From Rhodobacteraceae bacterium EhC02 (GTDB taxonomy: Bacteria; Pseudomonadota; Alphaproteobacteria; Rhodobacterales; Rhodobacteraceae), in contig LXYH01000060.1 in assembly GCA_001650895.1 (NCBI GenBank), positions 1 through 61,174 on the forward strand: 61,174 bases of DNA, given 5' to 3'. The position numbers and the translations under genes are program-made. Below, piece after piece: positions 43,523 through 52,292 of this stretch (positions are counted from its first letter, which is position 1; every line of letters begins with the position of its first letter). The notes beneath the pieces were generated by a model. The model was given only the letters and a program-made list of their open reading frames with translations. It was not told the DNA's origin and did no database searches.

Positions 43523-43637
43523 ATTTTTCACCCGAAACAGGAAATGGACCGCAGGCAGCTTTCGTGAAAGACTATAGTCTGCGGTGCAGGCACAACAGCC
43601 CGTGGCGCAAGGGTTCACCCCGCAGGAAAGACACCGG

Positions 43638-44066
43638 ATGGATATCGAGAATCGGGACAGGTCAGCCTATCGGCTGGAAGAGCAGATCGGCTTCAAGCTG
43701 CGCCTGGCCAACCAGAAGCATCTTGAGGTCTTTGCCCGCATGATGCCCGATGTCACGCCCACGCAATTCGCGGTCCTGGCCAAGCTGCTGGACGAGGACA
43801 CGATCTCGCAGAACCAGTTGGGTCGGCTTGTGGGCATGGATGCGGCCACGACCAAGGGCGTCGTGGATCGGCTGCGCGCCAAGGGGTTCGTGCGACGCAC
43901 CAAAAGCACCTCGGACATGCGGCGGCTGGATATCTCGCTGACGCCCGAGGGGCACGCCTTTGCCGCCCAGGCTGTCAGGACCGCAACCGAGATTTCCCAG
44001 GCGACGGCCGCGAACCTGACCCGGCGCGAAGTGGAACGGCTGCTGGACCTGCTGGACAAATTGTAA
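43638..44066 (+). CDS. MarR family transcriptional regulator of the heteroaromatic cluster
   Basis: A 142-residue MarR protein with HTH and wing segments SQNQLGRLVGMDAATTKGVV and RRTKSTSDMRRLDISLTPEG. The ATG at 43638 follows AGGAAAG at good spacing; an in-frame GTG at 43584 would add 18 residues and is less likely. It is transcribed divergently from the Rieske/importer operon across operator candidate 1 and convergently to the DUF1185 genes. Related dyads before the other catabolic operons suggest it controls the whole cluster, probably as a repressor released by a pathway acid or intermediate. That regulon is inferred. Confidence 0.9.
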   Translation: MDIENRDRSAYRLEEQIGFKLRLANQKHLEVFARMMPDVTPTQFAVLAKLLDEDTISQNQLGRLVGMDAATTKGVVDRLRAKGFVRRTKSTSDMRRLDISLTPEGHAFAAQAVRTATEISQATAANLTRREVERLLDLLDKL

Positions 44067-44069
44067 GGG

Positions 44070-44104
44070 GCGCAGGTGTTCCCTGCGCGCCCTGTTCATT
44101 TTGC
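44070..44104 (+). terminator. Candidate intrinsic terminator after marR
   Basis: GCGCAGG (44070-44076) and CCTGCGC (44082-44088) form a perfect stem with a 5-base loop, followed by a T-containing stretch ending ATTTT (to about 44102). It lies just after the marR stop, in the convergent gap before the DUF1185 operon end. Confidence 0.5.
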
Positions 44105-44137
44105 AAAAATACTCAAAAACCGATGGTTGCCGCAGGC

Positions 44138-44722
44138 TCAGCGCAGCCCATCCTTGCCCTCGGCCTCGGCATGGGTCAGCCCGCCGACGCGCGGCAGCGG
44201 TCGGCCGCTGTCGGTGACGGCCACGGCGACCATGATCTCGCCCGCCCTCGGCGCATCGTTCAGCCGCACCTCGACCCCGTCGAAATGGCTGCGCACATAG
44301 GCCGCATCCTTGTGGCCCAGCGGCACGTCCAGCACCTGACCCGGCCCGCCCATCTTTTTCGACGAGGGGACCAGCGCCGCCCCCTTCTCAACAGCCACGC
44401 GCAGGGGCGCGCCCAGTTTGGGGTGCAGGATGGCGGCGGCATGTTCCAGCTCTCCGCCCTCGCCGACCATGGCGGCCTTGCCATAGCTTTGCGCCTGCGC
44501 AGGCTCGATGCCCAAAGCCGCGACGCAGCGCGCGCCCAACAGCCCGCCCAGTTCTGCACCAATCTCGATCAGCTCGGACAGATCTTCGGCATAGCGGCCC
44601 GCGAAGGGGTTGGCGATCACGGCAACCGCCACGGCCTTGCGGGTGGCGGGGGTGATGGGGCGGCCCATCTCGGTATGGGTTTCCTCGACCCAGACGGCCA
44701 GTTTGCGGATATCGGCGCTCAT
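44138..44722 (-). CDS. Amino acid synthesis (AA_synth/DUF1185) family protein, copy B
   Basis: A 194-residue protein of Pfam family AA_synth (DUF1185), whose biochemical role is not established. It shares with the preceding gene the motifs NPFAG-x-Y-x-ED, YGKAAMVGEGGELEH, VPSSKKMGG, and AAYVRSHFD followed by LNDAPRAGE. The many conserved polar residues (Lys, His, Asp, Arg) suggest an enzyme active site. It is the last gene of the six-gene hydroxylase operon and overlaps its paralogue by four bases. Tandem arrangement suggests a heteromeric complex or two consecutive steps on a pathway intermediate; this is inference. Confidence 0.88.
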   Translation of the reverse strand: MSADIRKLAVWVEETHTEMGRPITPATRKAVAVAVIANPFAGRYAEDLSELIEIGAELGGLLGARCVAALGIEPAQAQSYGKAAMVGEGGELEHAAAILHPKLGAPLRVAVEKGAALVPSSKKMGGPGQVLDVPLGHKDAAYVRSHFDGVEVRLNDAPRAGEIMVAVAVTDSGRPLPRVGGLTHAEAEGKDGLR

Positions 44723-45303
44723 CTCAGCCCGTCCCTTCCGGTGATCTTGTCGGCGGCCAGCCCGCCTGCGCGGTTATGGACACGCGGGCCCGTCGTCATG
44801 ACCAGCATCAGGGCCATTTCATCGGCGCGCGGCGCGTCGTTCAGGCCCAGTTCCATCGCATCGAAATGACTGCGCACATATGAGGCGTTGATATGGGTGA
44901 TCGGCACATCCAGCCGCGTGCCGACACCGCCCACCTTCTTGGTGGAGGGCACGATCGCCATGGCGTCGCCCAGCACCTCGCGCATGGCATAGCCGCCCGG
45001 CGCATGCCAGAGCGCGCCGTGTTCCAGCTCTCCCGCGGCACCGACGATGGCCCCCTTGCCATAACCTTCGATGACCGACGGATCACCGCCCAGCAGGTCC
45101 ACCAGCCGGTTGGCCATCATCAGGCCCAGCGGCTTGAGGTCTTCCATGAAGGGCTGGATGTCTTCGACATAGGACCCCGCGAAGGGATTGCGGATCACCG
45201 CGATCACCGCGGCGCGGCGCAGCGGTGTGGTGGCGCGGGGACCGCCTTCGTGAAAGACTTCCTCTACCACGCTGGCAAATTTGCGTATCTCGACCTCAGG
45301 CAT
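44719..45303 (-). CDS. Amino acid synthesis (AA_synth/DUF1185) family protein, copy A
   Basis: A 194-residue paralogue of the next gene, same length and same motif order: NPFAGSYVED, YGKGAIVGAAGELEHGALWH, VPSTKKVGGVGTRLDVPITH and ASYVRSHFD followed by LNDAPRADE. The start at ATG 45301-45303 overlaps the UPF0280 gene by eight bases; a longer upstream frame runs back through that gene and was rejected. Structures are known for relatives from Bordetella and Silicibacter (Ruegeria) pomeroyi, but function is open. Its fixed place in an N-heteroaromatic operon suggests a step in ring catabolism. Confidence 0.88.
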   Translation of the reverse strand: MPEVEIRKFASVVEEVFHEGGPRATTPLRRAAVIAVIRNPFAGSYVEDIQPFMEDLKPLGLMMANRLVDLLGGDPSVIEGYGKGAIVGAAGELEHGALWHAPGGYAMREVLGDAMAIVPSTKKVGGVGTRLDVPITHINASYVRSHFDAMELGLNDAPRADEMALMLVMTTGPRVHNRAGGLAADKITGRDGLR

Positions 45304-46162
45304 GCTGGAGGCTCCTTTCCTTGAGGGCCGTGGCCCCGTCTGCGAATTCTCCGACCGTGACGCCCTGACCTTGCAGGACCAGCGCGGCGGCGGCAATGGC
45401 ACCGGTGGCGATCATCGCCTGTGCGCGGGTGACCCCCTGCGACAAGGCGCGGGCGATGTCGGCGGGGGGCAGTGGCGCGACATCGGTCACGACCATGCGC
45501 GCGCCCAGATCGCTGTCAGGGAAGATGTCCCGCGCAGGGCGGCGGGTAATGGCGGGATGGCCCGGCAGATCGACCGCGTTGGCAATCAGCGTGGCGGCGG
45601 CATCCGCCGTGGCGGCATCGCGCGCCAGCACCGTGACCGAGGAGGCGATGCCAAGGCTGAGGCTGCGCCCGCCCTGCCCCGATGTGGCGATGCCGCCGAT
45701 CCCCTGCCCTGCATGGAGCGTGATCCGGCCTGCCAGTTGCCCGTCCAGCCCCGCAATTGCCGCGCGGTAGTCCGCGCCGGGTGCCAGATGCAGCGCGATA
45801 TCGCCGCCGTTGTTCACATGGGCGCGGGCAAGCGGCACGGCGGCCAGCATGGCGGCCAGCACCTCATCCGCGACCGATCCGGCGACGGCGGCCATAGGGG
45901 TGATGAAATCGCCCTGCGCCACGCCCATGCAGGCGCGGTGCATGCGGCGGGCGATCAATCCCTGCGGAACCCCGCCGAGGGGCGCGCGCAGCACCGGCAG
46001 TTCGGGGACAAGTTCATCAAGCACGGTGGCGAAACGGTCGCGCGCGGCGCGATAGGCTTTGCTGCGGGCGTCATCCTGCGCCTCGACCCCGATCACAAGG
46101 TCGATGGGGCCGTGTTGCAGATGCAACCGGCCATCGGCCAGAAGGGCCGCGACCGGCACCAT
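45296..46162 (-). CDS. UPF0280 (ApbE-like) family protein
   Basis: A 288-residue protein of family UPF0280, related in fold to the flavin transferase ApbE. The ApbE-like segment is AHVNNGGDIALHL, preceded by PMAAVAGSVADEVLAAM. The C-terminal half (SLSLGIASSVTVLARDAATA, then NAVDLPGHPAIT) also follows the family pattern. No signal peptide is seen, so it is cytoplasmic, unlike most ApbE. It overlaps the 6-hydroxynicotinate reductase-like gene by one base (TGATG) and the first DUF1185 gene by eight bases. A role in flavin attachment or flavin-dependent chemistry in this pathway is a guess from fold and context. Confidence 0.86.
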   Translation of the reverse strand: MVPVAALLADGRLHLQHGPIDLVIGVEAQDDARSKAYRAARDRFATVLDELVPELPVLRAPLGGVPQGLIARRMHRACMGVAQGDFITPMAAVAGSVADEVLAAMLAAVPLARAHVNNGGDIALHLAPGADYRAAIAGLDGQLAGRITLHAGQGIGGIATSGQGGRSLSLGIASSVTVLARDAATADAAATLIANAVDLPGHPAITRRPARDIFPDSDLGARMVVTDVAPLPPADIARALSQGVTRAQAMIATGAIAAAALVLQGQGVTVGEFADGATALKERSLQHA

Positions 46163-47673
46163 CAGCGCCTGCCCTTGCGGTCAGGCCGCCAGCGGTAGTT
46201 CTGCGGATCATGCGGGTCTGGCTGGCTGATGTTGGGCAAGAGCTTGCGGATCGCGGGGGTCAGGACCTCTTGGACCGGACGGACATGATCCACATGCCCG
46301 CCAAGTGCCGCGTAATCGGTCAGCCGCAGGGTGAATTCGATCGGAGCCACAAGCGCGGGTGTCGGCACATAACCGAAGGAATTGGTCGGCATGTCCATCA
46401 CATCGGCCATCACGGTGATGCCGCCACCGGGCCAGACATAGGCCTCTGCCCCGCCGCAGGACACGTAGGTCAGCGCATCCTTGACCGACCGGGTCAGCCG
46501 CACCGGGTTCTCGGTGACGCCCGCGCGCAAGCTGCCGCCCGCGCCGCCCATGAAGAGGACCGAGCAAAGCGAAGGTTCGCAGTTTTCCGCGATCCGTTCA
46601 GCCGTGGCCAGCAGCGGCGGCGTGATGTCGGCCGGTTGCGGGACAAGGTTTTCATCAAGGATGTAATAGGCCCATTGCTCCCCGGTGGTCGAGATCATCA
46701 GCAGGCGCAGGCCAGGCCATGCCAGTTTCGGATCGGCGGGCTTGAGGATGGTCAGCGGGTCTTCGACATTGGTGCCGCCCCAGCCGGTGCCGGGATCCGC
46801 CACCTGGAAATAGCGACCGGGCGTGGATTTGCGCCCCTTCACCTTGATGCCCGAAAGGCGCATGTCGAGGCCCTTGCCGGCCTCGTGTTCGCTGAGCACG
46901 CCAGTGATATGGTCATCGACGACCACCACCTCGTCGACATGGCCGTGCCATTGCTTGGCGAACATGCCGATGGTGGCCGAGCCACAGCCCACACGCATCA
47001 GCTTTTCCGGCACACCGTTGATGATGGGCGCATGGCCCGCCTGCACCACGATGGTCACGCCCTCGTCGATCTGCATTTCCACGGCTTCGCGGTTGCACAG
47101 GCGCATCAGCGCGTCGCAGGTCACGCGGCCTTCTTTCTTCGAGCCGCCCGTCAGGTGTTCCACCCCGCCCAGCGACAGCATCTTGGAGCCGTATTCGGCG
47201 GTCATCACATGACCGATCGCCTCGCCTTCCACACGCACAATCGCGCGCTCATGCCCGATGTGGCGGTCGGTGTCGATCTTCACCTTGACGCCGCAATAGC
47301 TGAAGATGCCCTCGGTCACGACGGTGACCATGTCGACGCCCTCGACCTGCTGGCTGACGATGAAGGGGGCGGGTTTGTAATCGGGATAGGTGGTGCCCGC
47401 GCCCACGGCAGTCACGAAGGTGCGGTTGCCCTGGATCACGTCGCCATCCCAGTCCTGGGCATTCTCGCCCTGGTCCAGAAAGGCCACGGCCTGCGCACCG
47501 CCCTGGATCACGGTCAGGGGATCAAGGCGCACCAACTCGCCGCCATGGTTGGCGTAACGGTCGCAGGCGCCAGCCTTGCCATCGGCGATGTAGCACATCA
47601 CCGGGCAGGCATCGCAGCGGATTTTCTCGGCGGCCGCGCTGGCCACGGTATCGGGCGCGTTGTCGTCAGGCAT
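46162..47673 (-). CDS. 6-hydroxynicotinate reductase-like Fe-S protein
   Basis: A 503-residue protein resembling 6-hydroxynicotinate reductase, the ferredoxin-dependent enzyme that reduces 6-hydroxynicotinate to 1,4,5,6-tetrahydro-6-oxonicotinate. The N-terminus has a cluster motif C20-x2-C23-x3-C27-x9-C37 (CDACPVMC...GACDRY) expected to bind [4Fe-4S]. Later conserved segments include GIFSYCGVKVKIDTDRHIGH and QAGHAPIINGVPEKLMRVGC. The ATG (47671-47673) follows GGAGG and overlaps the hydroxylase gene by eight bases. Reduced ferredoxin could come from the Fpr-like protein at 51372. Assignment is by recalled sequence resemblance and context; the true substrate may be a different pyridine. Confidence 0.78.
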   Translation of the reverse strand: MPDDNAPDTVASAAAEKIRCDACPVMCYIADGKAGACDRYANHGGELVRLDPLTVIQGGAQAVAFLDQGENAQDWDGDVIQGNRTFVTAVGAGTTYPDYKPAPFIVSQQVEGVDMVTVVTEGIFSYCGVKVKIDTDRHIGHERAIVRVEGEAIGHVMTAEYGSKMLSLGGVEHLTGGSKKEGRVTCDALMRLCNREAVEMQIDEGVTIVVQAGHAPIINGVPEKLMRVGCGSATIGMFAKQWHGHVDEVVVVDDHITGVLSEHEAGKGLDMRLSGIKVKGRKSTPGRYFQVADPGTGWGGTNVEDPLTILKPADPKLAWPGLRLLMISTTGEQWAYYILDENLVPQPADITPPLLATAERIAENCEPSLCSVLFMGGAGGSLRAGVTENPVRLTRSVKDALTYVSCGGAEAYVWPGGGITVMADVMDMPTNSFGYVPTPALVAPIEFTLRLTDYAALGGHVDHVRPVQEVLTPAIRKLLPNISQPDPHDPQNYRWRPDRKGRR

Positions 47674-50416
47674 GTCCGGCCTCCTTCAGCGCGGCGCGCA
47701 CCCTTGCAGGGGTGGCGGGCAGGCGTGTGATCCGCGCACCGGTGGCATGCGCGATGGCGTTGAGGATCGCGGGCGCGGTGGGGATCAGCACATGTTCACC
47801 CAGGCCCTTGGCCCCGTAAGGGCCATGGGCATCGGGCACCTCGACGATCAGGGTTTCGATGGGGGGCACGTCGCCGATGGTGGGGATCAGGTAGTCGTGC
47901 AGGTTCTCTGTCCGGTGGGGGATGTATTCCTCCATCAGCGCCATGCCGAGGCCCTGTGCAATGCCACCATGGACCTGCCCCTCGACCAGGAGCGGATTGA
48001 TCGCCTGCCCCACATCATGGGCCGCGACGAAGCGCAGCGGACGCACCCGGCCAAGGGGGATATCCACCTCGACCACCACCAGATGGGCGGCATAGCCGTA
48101 TTGCGCATAGGGTTCGCCCTGCCCGTTCTTGTCGAGCGGCTTGGTGGGGGGATCGTAGGTCTCGGCCACCTCCAGCACATAGCCTGCGGGGTTCGGGGAA
48201 AGCCGCGCCAGATCGAGGGTGAAGGTCTGCGCGCCATCGGTGACGGTCAGCCCTGCGGTATCAAGGGTGATCACCGCATCGGGGCTGGCGTTGACCTGCC
48301 CAAGAACGGCCTTGCGCAGCGCCTCGCCCGCGAGGCGCGCGGCGTTGCCGGTCACGAAGGTCTGGCGGCTGGCCGAGGTCTTGCCCGCGTCGGGTGTCAG
48401 GTCGGTATCGGCCCCGATCAGCGCGATGTCATGCACCGGCACGCCGAAGGCGCGGGCGAAGATCTGCGGGATCACGGTGTTGGACCCCTGCCCGATATCC
48501 ATCGCGCCCTGGTGCAGCACGACGGTGCCATCGGCGCGCAGACCCGCCCGGATGGTCGAGGGGTTGGGCATCGAGGTATTGCCGCAGCCATACCAGCCTG
48601 CCGCGACCCCCACACCGCGCTTGCGGGTGGCATGCGCGACGTTGAAGGTGTCGCAATCGGCCTGCGCCGCAGCCCATGCGGGGCGCAGCGCCTCAAGGCA
48701 GGGTTTGACGCCGACGCCCTGCGCAAAGACCTGTCCGCAGACGGTCGGCACACCGTTGTCGAGGGCATTGAGGATGCGGAATTCCAGCGCATCCATCCCC
48801 AGACGGGCGGCCAGCATGTCGAAAAGGCTTTCCTGCGCCACCGCCGATTGAGGCACGCCAAAGCCGCGAAACGCGCCTGCGGGCACACAGTTGGTGTTCA
48901 CCGCCCGTGTTGTGGCGCGGTAATCGGCCACCCGGTAGGGACCCGAGGCATGGACCGGCACGCGGTTGGCGACGGTCGGCCCCCACGAAGCATAGGCCCC
49001 GGTGTTGAAGTCCCCGTCGAAGGTCATGCCGCAGAGCCGCCCGTCGCGGCTGGCCCCGATCCGCATGGAAATGGCGGCCGGATGGCGCTTGGTGGTGGAT
49101 TGCATGGTCTCGACGCGTTCATAGGTCATGCGCACGGCACGGCCTGTCCTGATCGCGGCCAGCGCCAGGAAGGGTTGCAGCGACACGTCGATCTTGGAGC
49201 CGAAGCCACCGCCCACCGCCGTGGGCACGATGCGGATACGCTCGCGCGGCAGGGCGAGGATCTGCATCAGCGCATCCTGGTCCATCACCGGGGCCTGGGT
49301 ACAGGCCTGCACCACGACGCGGTCACCGTCCATCATGGCGAAACCGGCCTCGGGTTCGATATAGCCATGTTCCACGAAGACGGTGGTGAACTGCCCCTCG
49401 ACCGTGACATCGGCGCGGGCCAGTGCCGCCTCGGCATCGCCGCAGGCGACATGGCCGCCGCACATGATGTTGTGCGCGCGCCCCGGATGCAGTTGCGCCG
49501 CACCGGGGGCGAGAGCGTCCTCGACCTCCATCAGCGGGGGGCGCGGCTCCCATGTCACGGGGAAATCGGCGGGATCGAAACGGGCCATGGTGGCGGCATC
49601 GCCCACGACGGCGGCCACCGCATCGCCCCGGAAAAGCACGTGATCCACGGCAAAGACGGGCTGATCGATGAAGCCGGGGATCACGCCGAAGGCATTGAGA
49701 CCCGGCACATCGGCCGCTGTCAGCACCGCGACGATACCGGGATTGGCCGCGCGGAAACCATCGAGATCGCCGAAGGTGAAACCCGCATGGGCATGGGGCG
49801 AACGGATCACCCGCAGCACCAGCGCATCGGGCGGGGCGACATCGTCGCCGAAAGCCTCAGTGCCGGTGACCTTGGGCAGACCGTCCAGCCGGCGGATCGT
49901 GGTGCCGACATCGCCCGAGCCTTCCGGCGCGGGCGCATGCCCTGCCCCGGCCTCGACCACCGCATCGATGATCTTGCGATAGCCGGTGCAGCGGCACAGC
50001 ACCCCGCCCAGCGCGTCCTGTACCTGTGCGGCATCGGGCGCGGATTGCGCGCGCAGCAGCGCCACGGCGGACACCATCATGCCCGGCGTACAGATACCGC
50101 ATTGCGCGGCCTGATGCGCCTGAAAGCTGTTCACCAGCCTGTCGGCATGCGGATCGGCCTTGACCAGACCGGTCAGCGTTTCGACCTTTGCGCCCGCGGC
50201 CTGTTGCACCGGCATCAGGCAGGCGCAGACCGGCGCACCATCGACCAGCACCGTGCAGGCCCCGCAATCGCCCGCGTTGCAGCCGATCTTGACGTCCTTG
50301 GCCCCCAGCCTTTCACGCAGGGCATGGGACAGGCGCTCGCCGGGGTCGGCTGCGACCTCGACCACCTGGCCATTCAGGTGAAAGGCGGTCAGATCCGGTG
50401 CGGTCCGCTTATCCAT
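47666..50416 (-). CDS. Molybdenum hydroxylase, fused [2Fe-2S] and Mo-binding subunits (nicotinate dehydrogenase/xanthine dehydrogenase family)
   Basis: A 916-residue fusion. Residues about 1-160 hold two [2Fe-2S] motifs (GCNAGDCGACTVLVDG and QCGICTPGMM followed by LCRCTGYRKI). The rest is the molybdopterin subunit, with VEGQFTTVFVEHGYIEPEAG, GAFRGFGVPQSAVAQESLFD and the C-terminal active-site segment GAKGLGEHVLIPTAPAI carrying the catalytic glutamate. Such enzymes hydroxylate N-heteroaromatic rings next to nitrogen using water. Together with the FAD subunit upstream (eight-base overlap) and the 6-hydroxynicotinate reductase-like gene downstream, nicotinate or a relative is the likely substrate. 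Normally the FeS and Mo subunits are separate, so the fusion is notable. Confidence 0.9.
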   Translation of the reverse strand: MDKRTAPDLTAFHLNGQVVEVAADPGERLSHALRERLGAKDVKIGCNAGDCGACTVLVDGAPVCACLMPVQQAAGAKVETLTGLVKADPHADRLVNSFQAHQAAQCGICTPGMMVSAVALLRAQSAPDAAQVQDALGGVLCRCTGYRKIIDAVVEAGAGHAPAPEGSGDVGTTIRRLDGLPKVTGTEAFGDDVAPPDALVLRVIRSPHAHAGFTFGDLDGFRAANPGIVAVLTAADVPGLNAFGVIPGFIDQPVFAVDHVLFRGDAVAAVVGDAATMARFDPADFPVTWEPRPPLMEVEDALAPGAAQLHPGRAHNIMCGGHVACGDAEAALARADVTVEGQFTTVFVEHGYIEPEAGFAMMDGDRVVVQACTQAPVMDQDALMQILALPRERIRIVPTAVGGGFGSKIDVSLQPFLALAAIRTGRAVRMTYERVETMQSTTKRHPAAISMRIGASRDGRLCGMTFDGDFNTGAYASWGPTVANRVPVHASGPYRVADYRATTRAVNTNCVPAGAFRGFGVPQSAVAQESLFDMLAARLGMDALEFRILNALDNGVPTVCGQVFAQGVGVKPCLEALRPAWAAAQADCDTFNVAHATRKRGVGVAAGWYGCGNTSMPNPSTIRAGLRADGTVVLHQGAMDIGQGSNTVIPQIFARAFGVPVHDIALIGADTDLTPDAGKTSASRQTFVTGNAARLAGEALRKAVLGQVNASPDAVITLDTAGLTVTDGAQTFTLDLARLSPNPAGYVLEVAETYDPPTKPLDKNGQGEPYAQYGYAAHLVVVEVDIPLGRVRPLRFVAAHDVGQAINPLLVEGQVHGGIAQGLGMALMEEYIPHRTENLHDYLIPTIGDVPPIETLIVEVPDAHGPYGAKGLGEHVLIPTAPAILNAIAHATGARITRLPATPARVRAALKEAGHA

Positions 50417-51269
50417 GGGATTGTCCCCCCTGCTCTATCGCCATGTGGAGCGCGCGGGCGCAAAGCGTCGACGCGGCCTCCATCCGGTAGTCGGCGCTGC
50501 CGCGCACATCGCCGATGGGCGCCAGCGGCGCAAGGTGCGCAGGCAGGATCACGCCCGCACCTGCGGCCAGCACATCTGCGGCGCTGCGACCTGTCAGGTC
50601 TGCCTCGAGCGCGGGAAGACGTTGCGCGGTGGCGGAACAGGACCCAACAGCCACCGCCGCCTGTACGATCCGCCCCCGATCCAGCGTGACAAGGGCCGCG
50701 ACCATGGCGATCGAGATGACCAGATAGTGCCGCGCCCCCAGTTTCAGGAAAGTCCCCTGCGCGCCGACAGGCAGATCGGGGATGATCAGCGCGGTCAGCA
50801 CCTCGCCCGGCATGCGCGCGGTCTGGCGCGGACCTTTCAGGAATTCGGACAGGCCCATGCGCCGGATGCCACGGGTCGAGGCCAGTTCGACCACCGCGCC
50901 CAGCGTCAGAAGTGGCGGCACGCCATCGGCGGCGGGCGAGGCATTGCAAAGGTTGCCCGCCACGGTGCCCGCGTTCTGGATCTGGATCGATCCCACCTCG
51001 CGCGCGGCCGCCTTGATCCCGTCGAAGGCCGGGGGCAGATCGGCGCGGATCAGGTCCGTCCACGTGGTGGCCCCGCCAATGCGCCAGCCGCCCGCGTCCT
51101 GCGTGATCCCGCGCAGCCCCGGCACGCGGGTGATATCGACCAGATCCCCCTTCAGAGGACGCGACCCCTGCGCGGGGAACCAGTCGGTCCCGCCCGCGAT
51201 CACCGCGGCATCAGGACGGCCCAGCGCATCCAGCGCCTCGGACAATGATGCGGCAACAAGATATCCCAT
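50409..51269 (-). CDS. Molybdenum hydroxylase FAD-binding subunit
   Basis: A 286-residue FAD subunit of the CO/xanthine dehydrogenase medium-chain family. FAD motifs are AVIAGGTDWFP near residue 25 and NAGTVAGNLCNASPAADGVP near residue 100. The ATG at 51267-51269 (MGYLVAASLSEALDALGRPD) is preceded by GGGGAAG and fits the family start. A GTG 18 codons upstream would overlap the operator candidate at 51314 and was rejected. It is the first gene of a six-gene operon (FAD subunit, FeS-Mo subunit, reductase, UPF0280, two DUF1185). It passes electrons from the Mo enzyme to an acceptor. Confidence 0.9.
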   Translation of the reverse strand: MGYLVAASLSEALDALGRPDAAVIAGGTDWFPAQGSRPLKGDLVDITRVPGLRGITQDAGGWRIGGATTWTDLIRADLPPAFDGIKAAAREVGSIQIQNAGTVAGNLCNASPAADGVPPLLTLGAVVELASTRGIRRMGLSEFLKGPRQTARMPGEVLTALIIPDLPVGAQGTFLKLGARHYLVISIAMVAALVTLDRGRIVQAAVAVGSCSATAQRLPALEADLTGRSAADVLAAGAGVILPAHLAPLAPIGDVRGSADYRMEAASTLCARALHMAIEQGGQSHG

Positions 51270-51313
51270 CGCAGCTTCCCCGTTGTCTGCCGCCTTTGCG
51301 GGCGGTCTGAATT

Positions 51314-51331
51314 TTGTTTGCACACGAATAA
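51314..51331. promoter_or_regulatory. MarR-type operator candidate 2 (hydroxylase operon)
   Basis: TTGTTTG-CACA-CGAATAA, a weaker copy of the cluster dyad, 45-62 bases upstream of the FAD-subunit start. The left half-site is near-perfect and the right is degenerate. Position suits repression of the six-gene hydroxylase operon. Confidence 0.5.
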
Positions 51332-51371
51332 GAAATCGGCACAGCCCCGGCTGTCAAATCAAATGTGAGGA

Positions 51372-52181
51372 TCAGCCCACGAAAGCACGTTCGACCACGA
51401 AGGTTGCCGGCATGCTGTTCGACCCTTCGACAAGCCCGAAGCCTTCCAGTGCCGCCTTGGTATCGCGCAGCATCGCCATCGAGCCGCAGATCATCCCGCG
51501 ATCAGTGGCCGGATCGATGGGCGGCAGGCCAAGATCGGTGAAGATCTGACCCGACGCCATCAGGTCGGTCTGCCGCCCCATCCGCGCCGTGGCCTCGCGC
51601 GTGGTCGTGGCGTAATGGATCAGGCCGCCCGCCATCTCGCCCACCAGCGGATCGGCGCGCAGGTCGCGGACCAGATCCTGCCCGTAGGTCAGCTCGGCCG
51701 CGTCCCTGCAGGTATGGCACAGGATGACCTGTTCGAATTTCTCGTAGGTCTCGGGATCGCGTATCAGGCTGGCGAAAGGTGCGATGCCGGTGCCGGTGGC
51801 GAACATGTAGACCCGCTTGCCGGGCAGCAGCGCATCCAGAACCAGCGTGCCGGTGGGCTTTTTCTTCATCAGCACCGTATCGCCCACTTTGATCTTTTGC
51901 AGATGTTCGGTCAGCGGGCCGCCGGGGACCTTGATCGAATAGAACTCGATCTCTTCATCCCAGGCGGGCGAGGCGATGGAATAGGCGCGCATCACCGGCT
52001 TGGCGGCATTGGGCAGGCCGATCATCACGAACTCGCCCGACCGGAACCGGAAGGACGCCGGGCGCGTGATGCGGAAGCGGAACAGCCGGTCGGTGTAATG
52101 CTGCACCTCGGTCACGGTTTCGGCAAACATGCCTTCGGGGACGGGAAAGGCGGCGGTCTGGGGGATTTCGGTCAGGGACAT
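51372..52181 (-). CDS. fpr: Ferredoxin-NADP reductase
   Basis: A 269-residue bacterial Fpr-type flavoprotein. FAD-binding RAYSIASPAWDEEIEFYSIK and NADP-binding GKRVYMFATGTGIAPFASLI are visible, with the C-terminal GSNSMPATFVVERAFVG typical of this class. It moves electrons between NADPH and ferredoxin. Its place beside the 6-hydroxynicotinate reductase-like operon suggests it supplies reduced ferredoxin for ring reduction. The start (ATG 52179-52181) has a GGAGG site; an in-frame GTG-type upstream start would add 15 unconserved residues. It is divergent from the enamidase gene with two operator candidates in between. Confidence 0.93.
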   Translation of the reverse strand: MSLTEIPQTAAFPVPEGMFAETVTEVQHYTDRLFRFRITRPASFRFRSGEFVMIGLPNAAKPVMRAYSIASPAWDEEIEFYSIKVPGGPLTEHLQKIKVGDTVLMKKKPTGTLVLDALLPGKRVYMFATGTGIAPFASLIRDPETYEKFEQVILCHTCRDAAELTYGQDLVRDLRADPLVGEMAGGLIHYATTTREATARMGRQTDLMASGQIFTDLGLPPIDPATDRGMICGSMAMLRDTKAALEGFGLVEGSNSMPATFVVERAFVG

Positions 52182-52212
52182 GGGGCCTCCGGCTGACGGA
52201 TCGATTTTCTTT

Positions 52213-52230
52213 TTGTTAGTATACAAACAA
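52213..52230. promoter_or_regulatory. MarR-type operator candidate 3 (fpr/enamidase)
   Basis: TTGTTAG-TATA-CAAACAA, with half-sites identical to candidate 1. It lies 32 bases upstream of the fpr start codon and contains TATACT on the minus strand, which could be the fpr -10 box. Confidence 0.7.
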
Positions 52231-52292
52231 ATAACCTGTCAACGGCCTTGGTATGGCACCTGCAAGCTGCCCTCTTGATCGGTGCAAGGTTT

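Noticed and set aside
47660-50689. Long plus-strand open frame opposite the FeS-Mo hydroxylase gene
   Set aside because: His/Gly/Asp-rich shadow translation with no recognisable motif. The minus strand encodes an unmistakable molybdenum hydroxylase.
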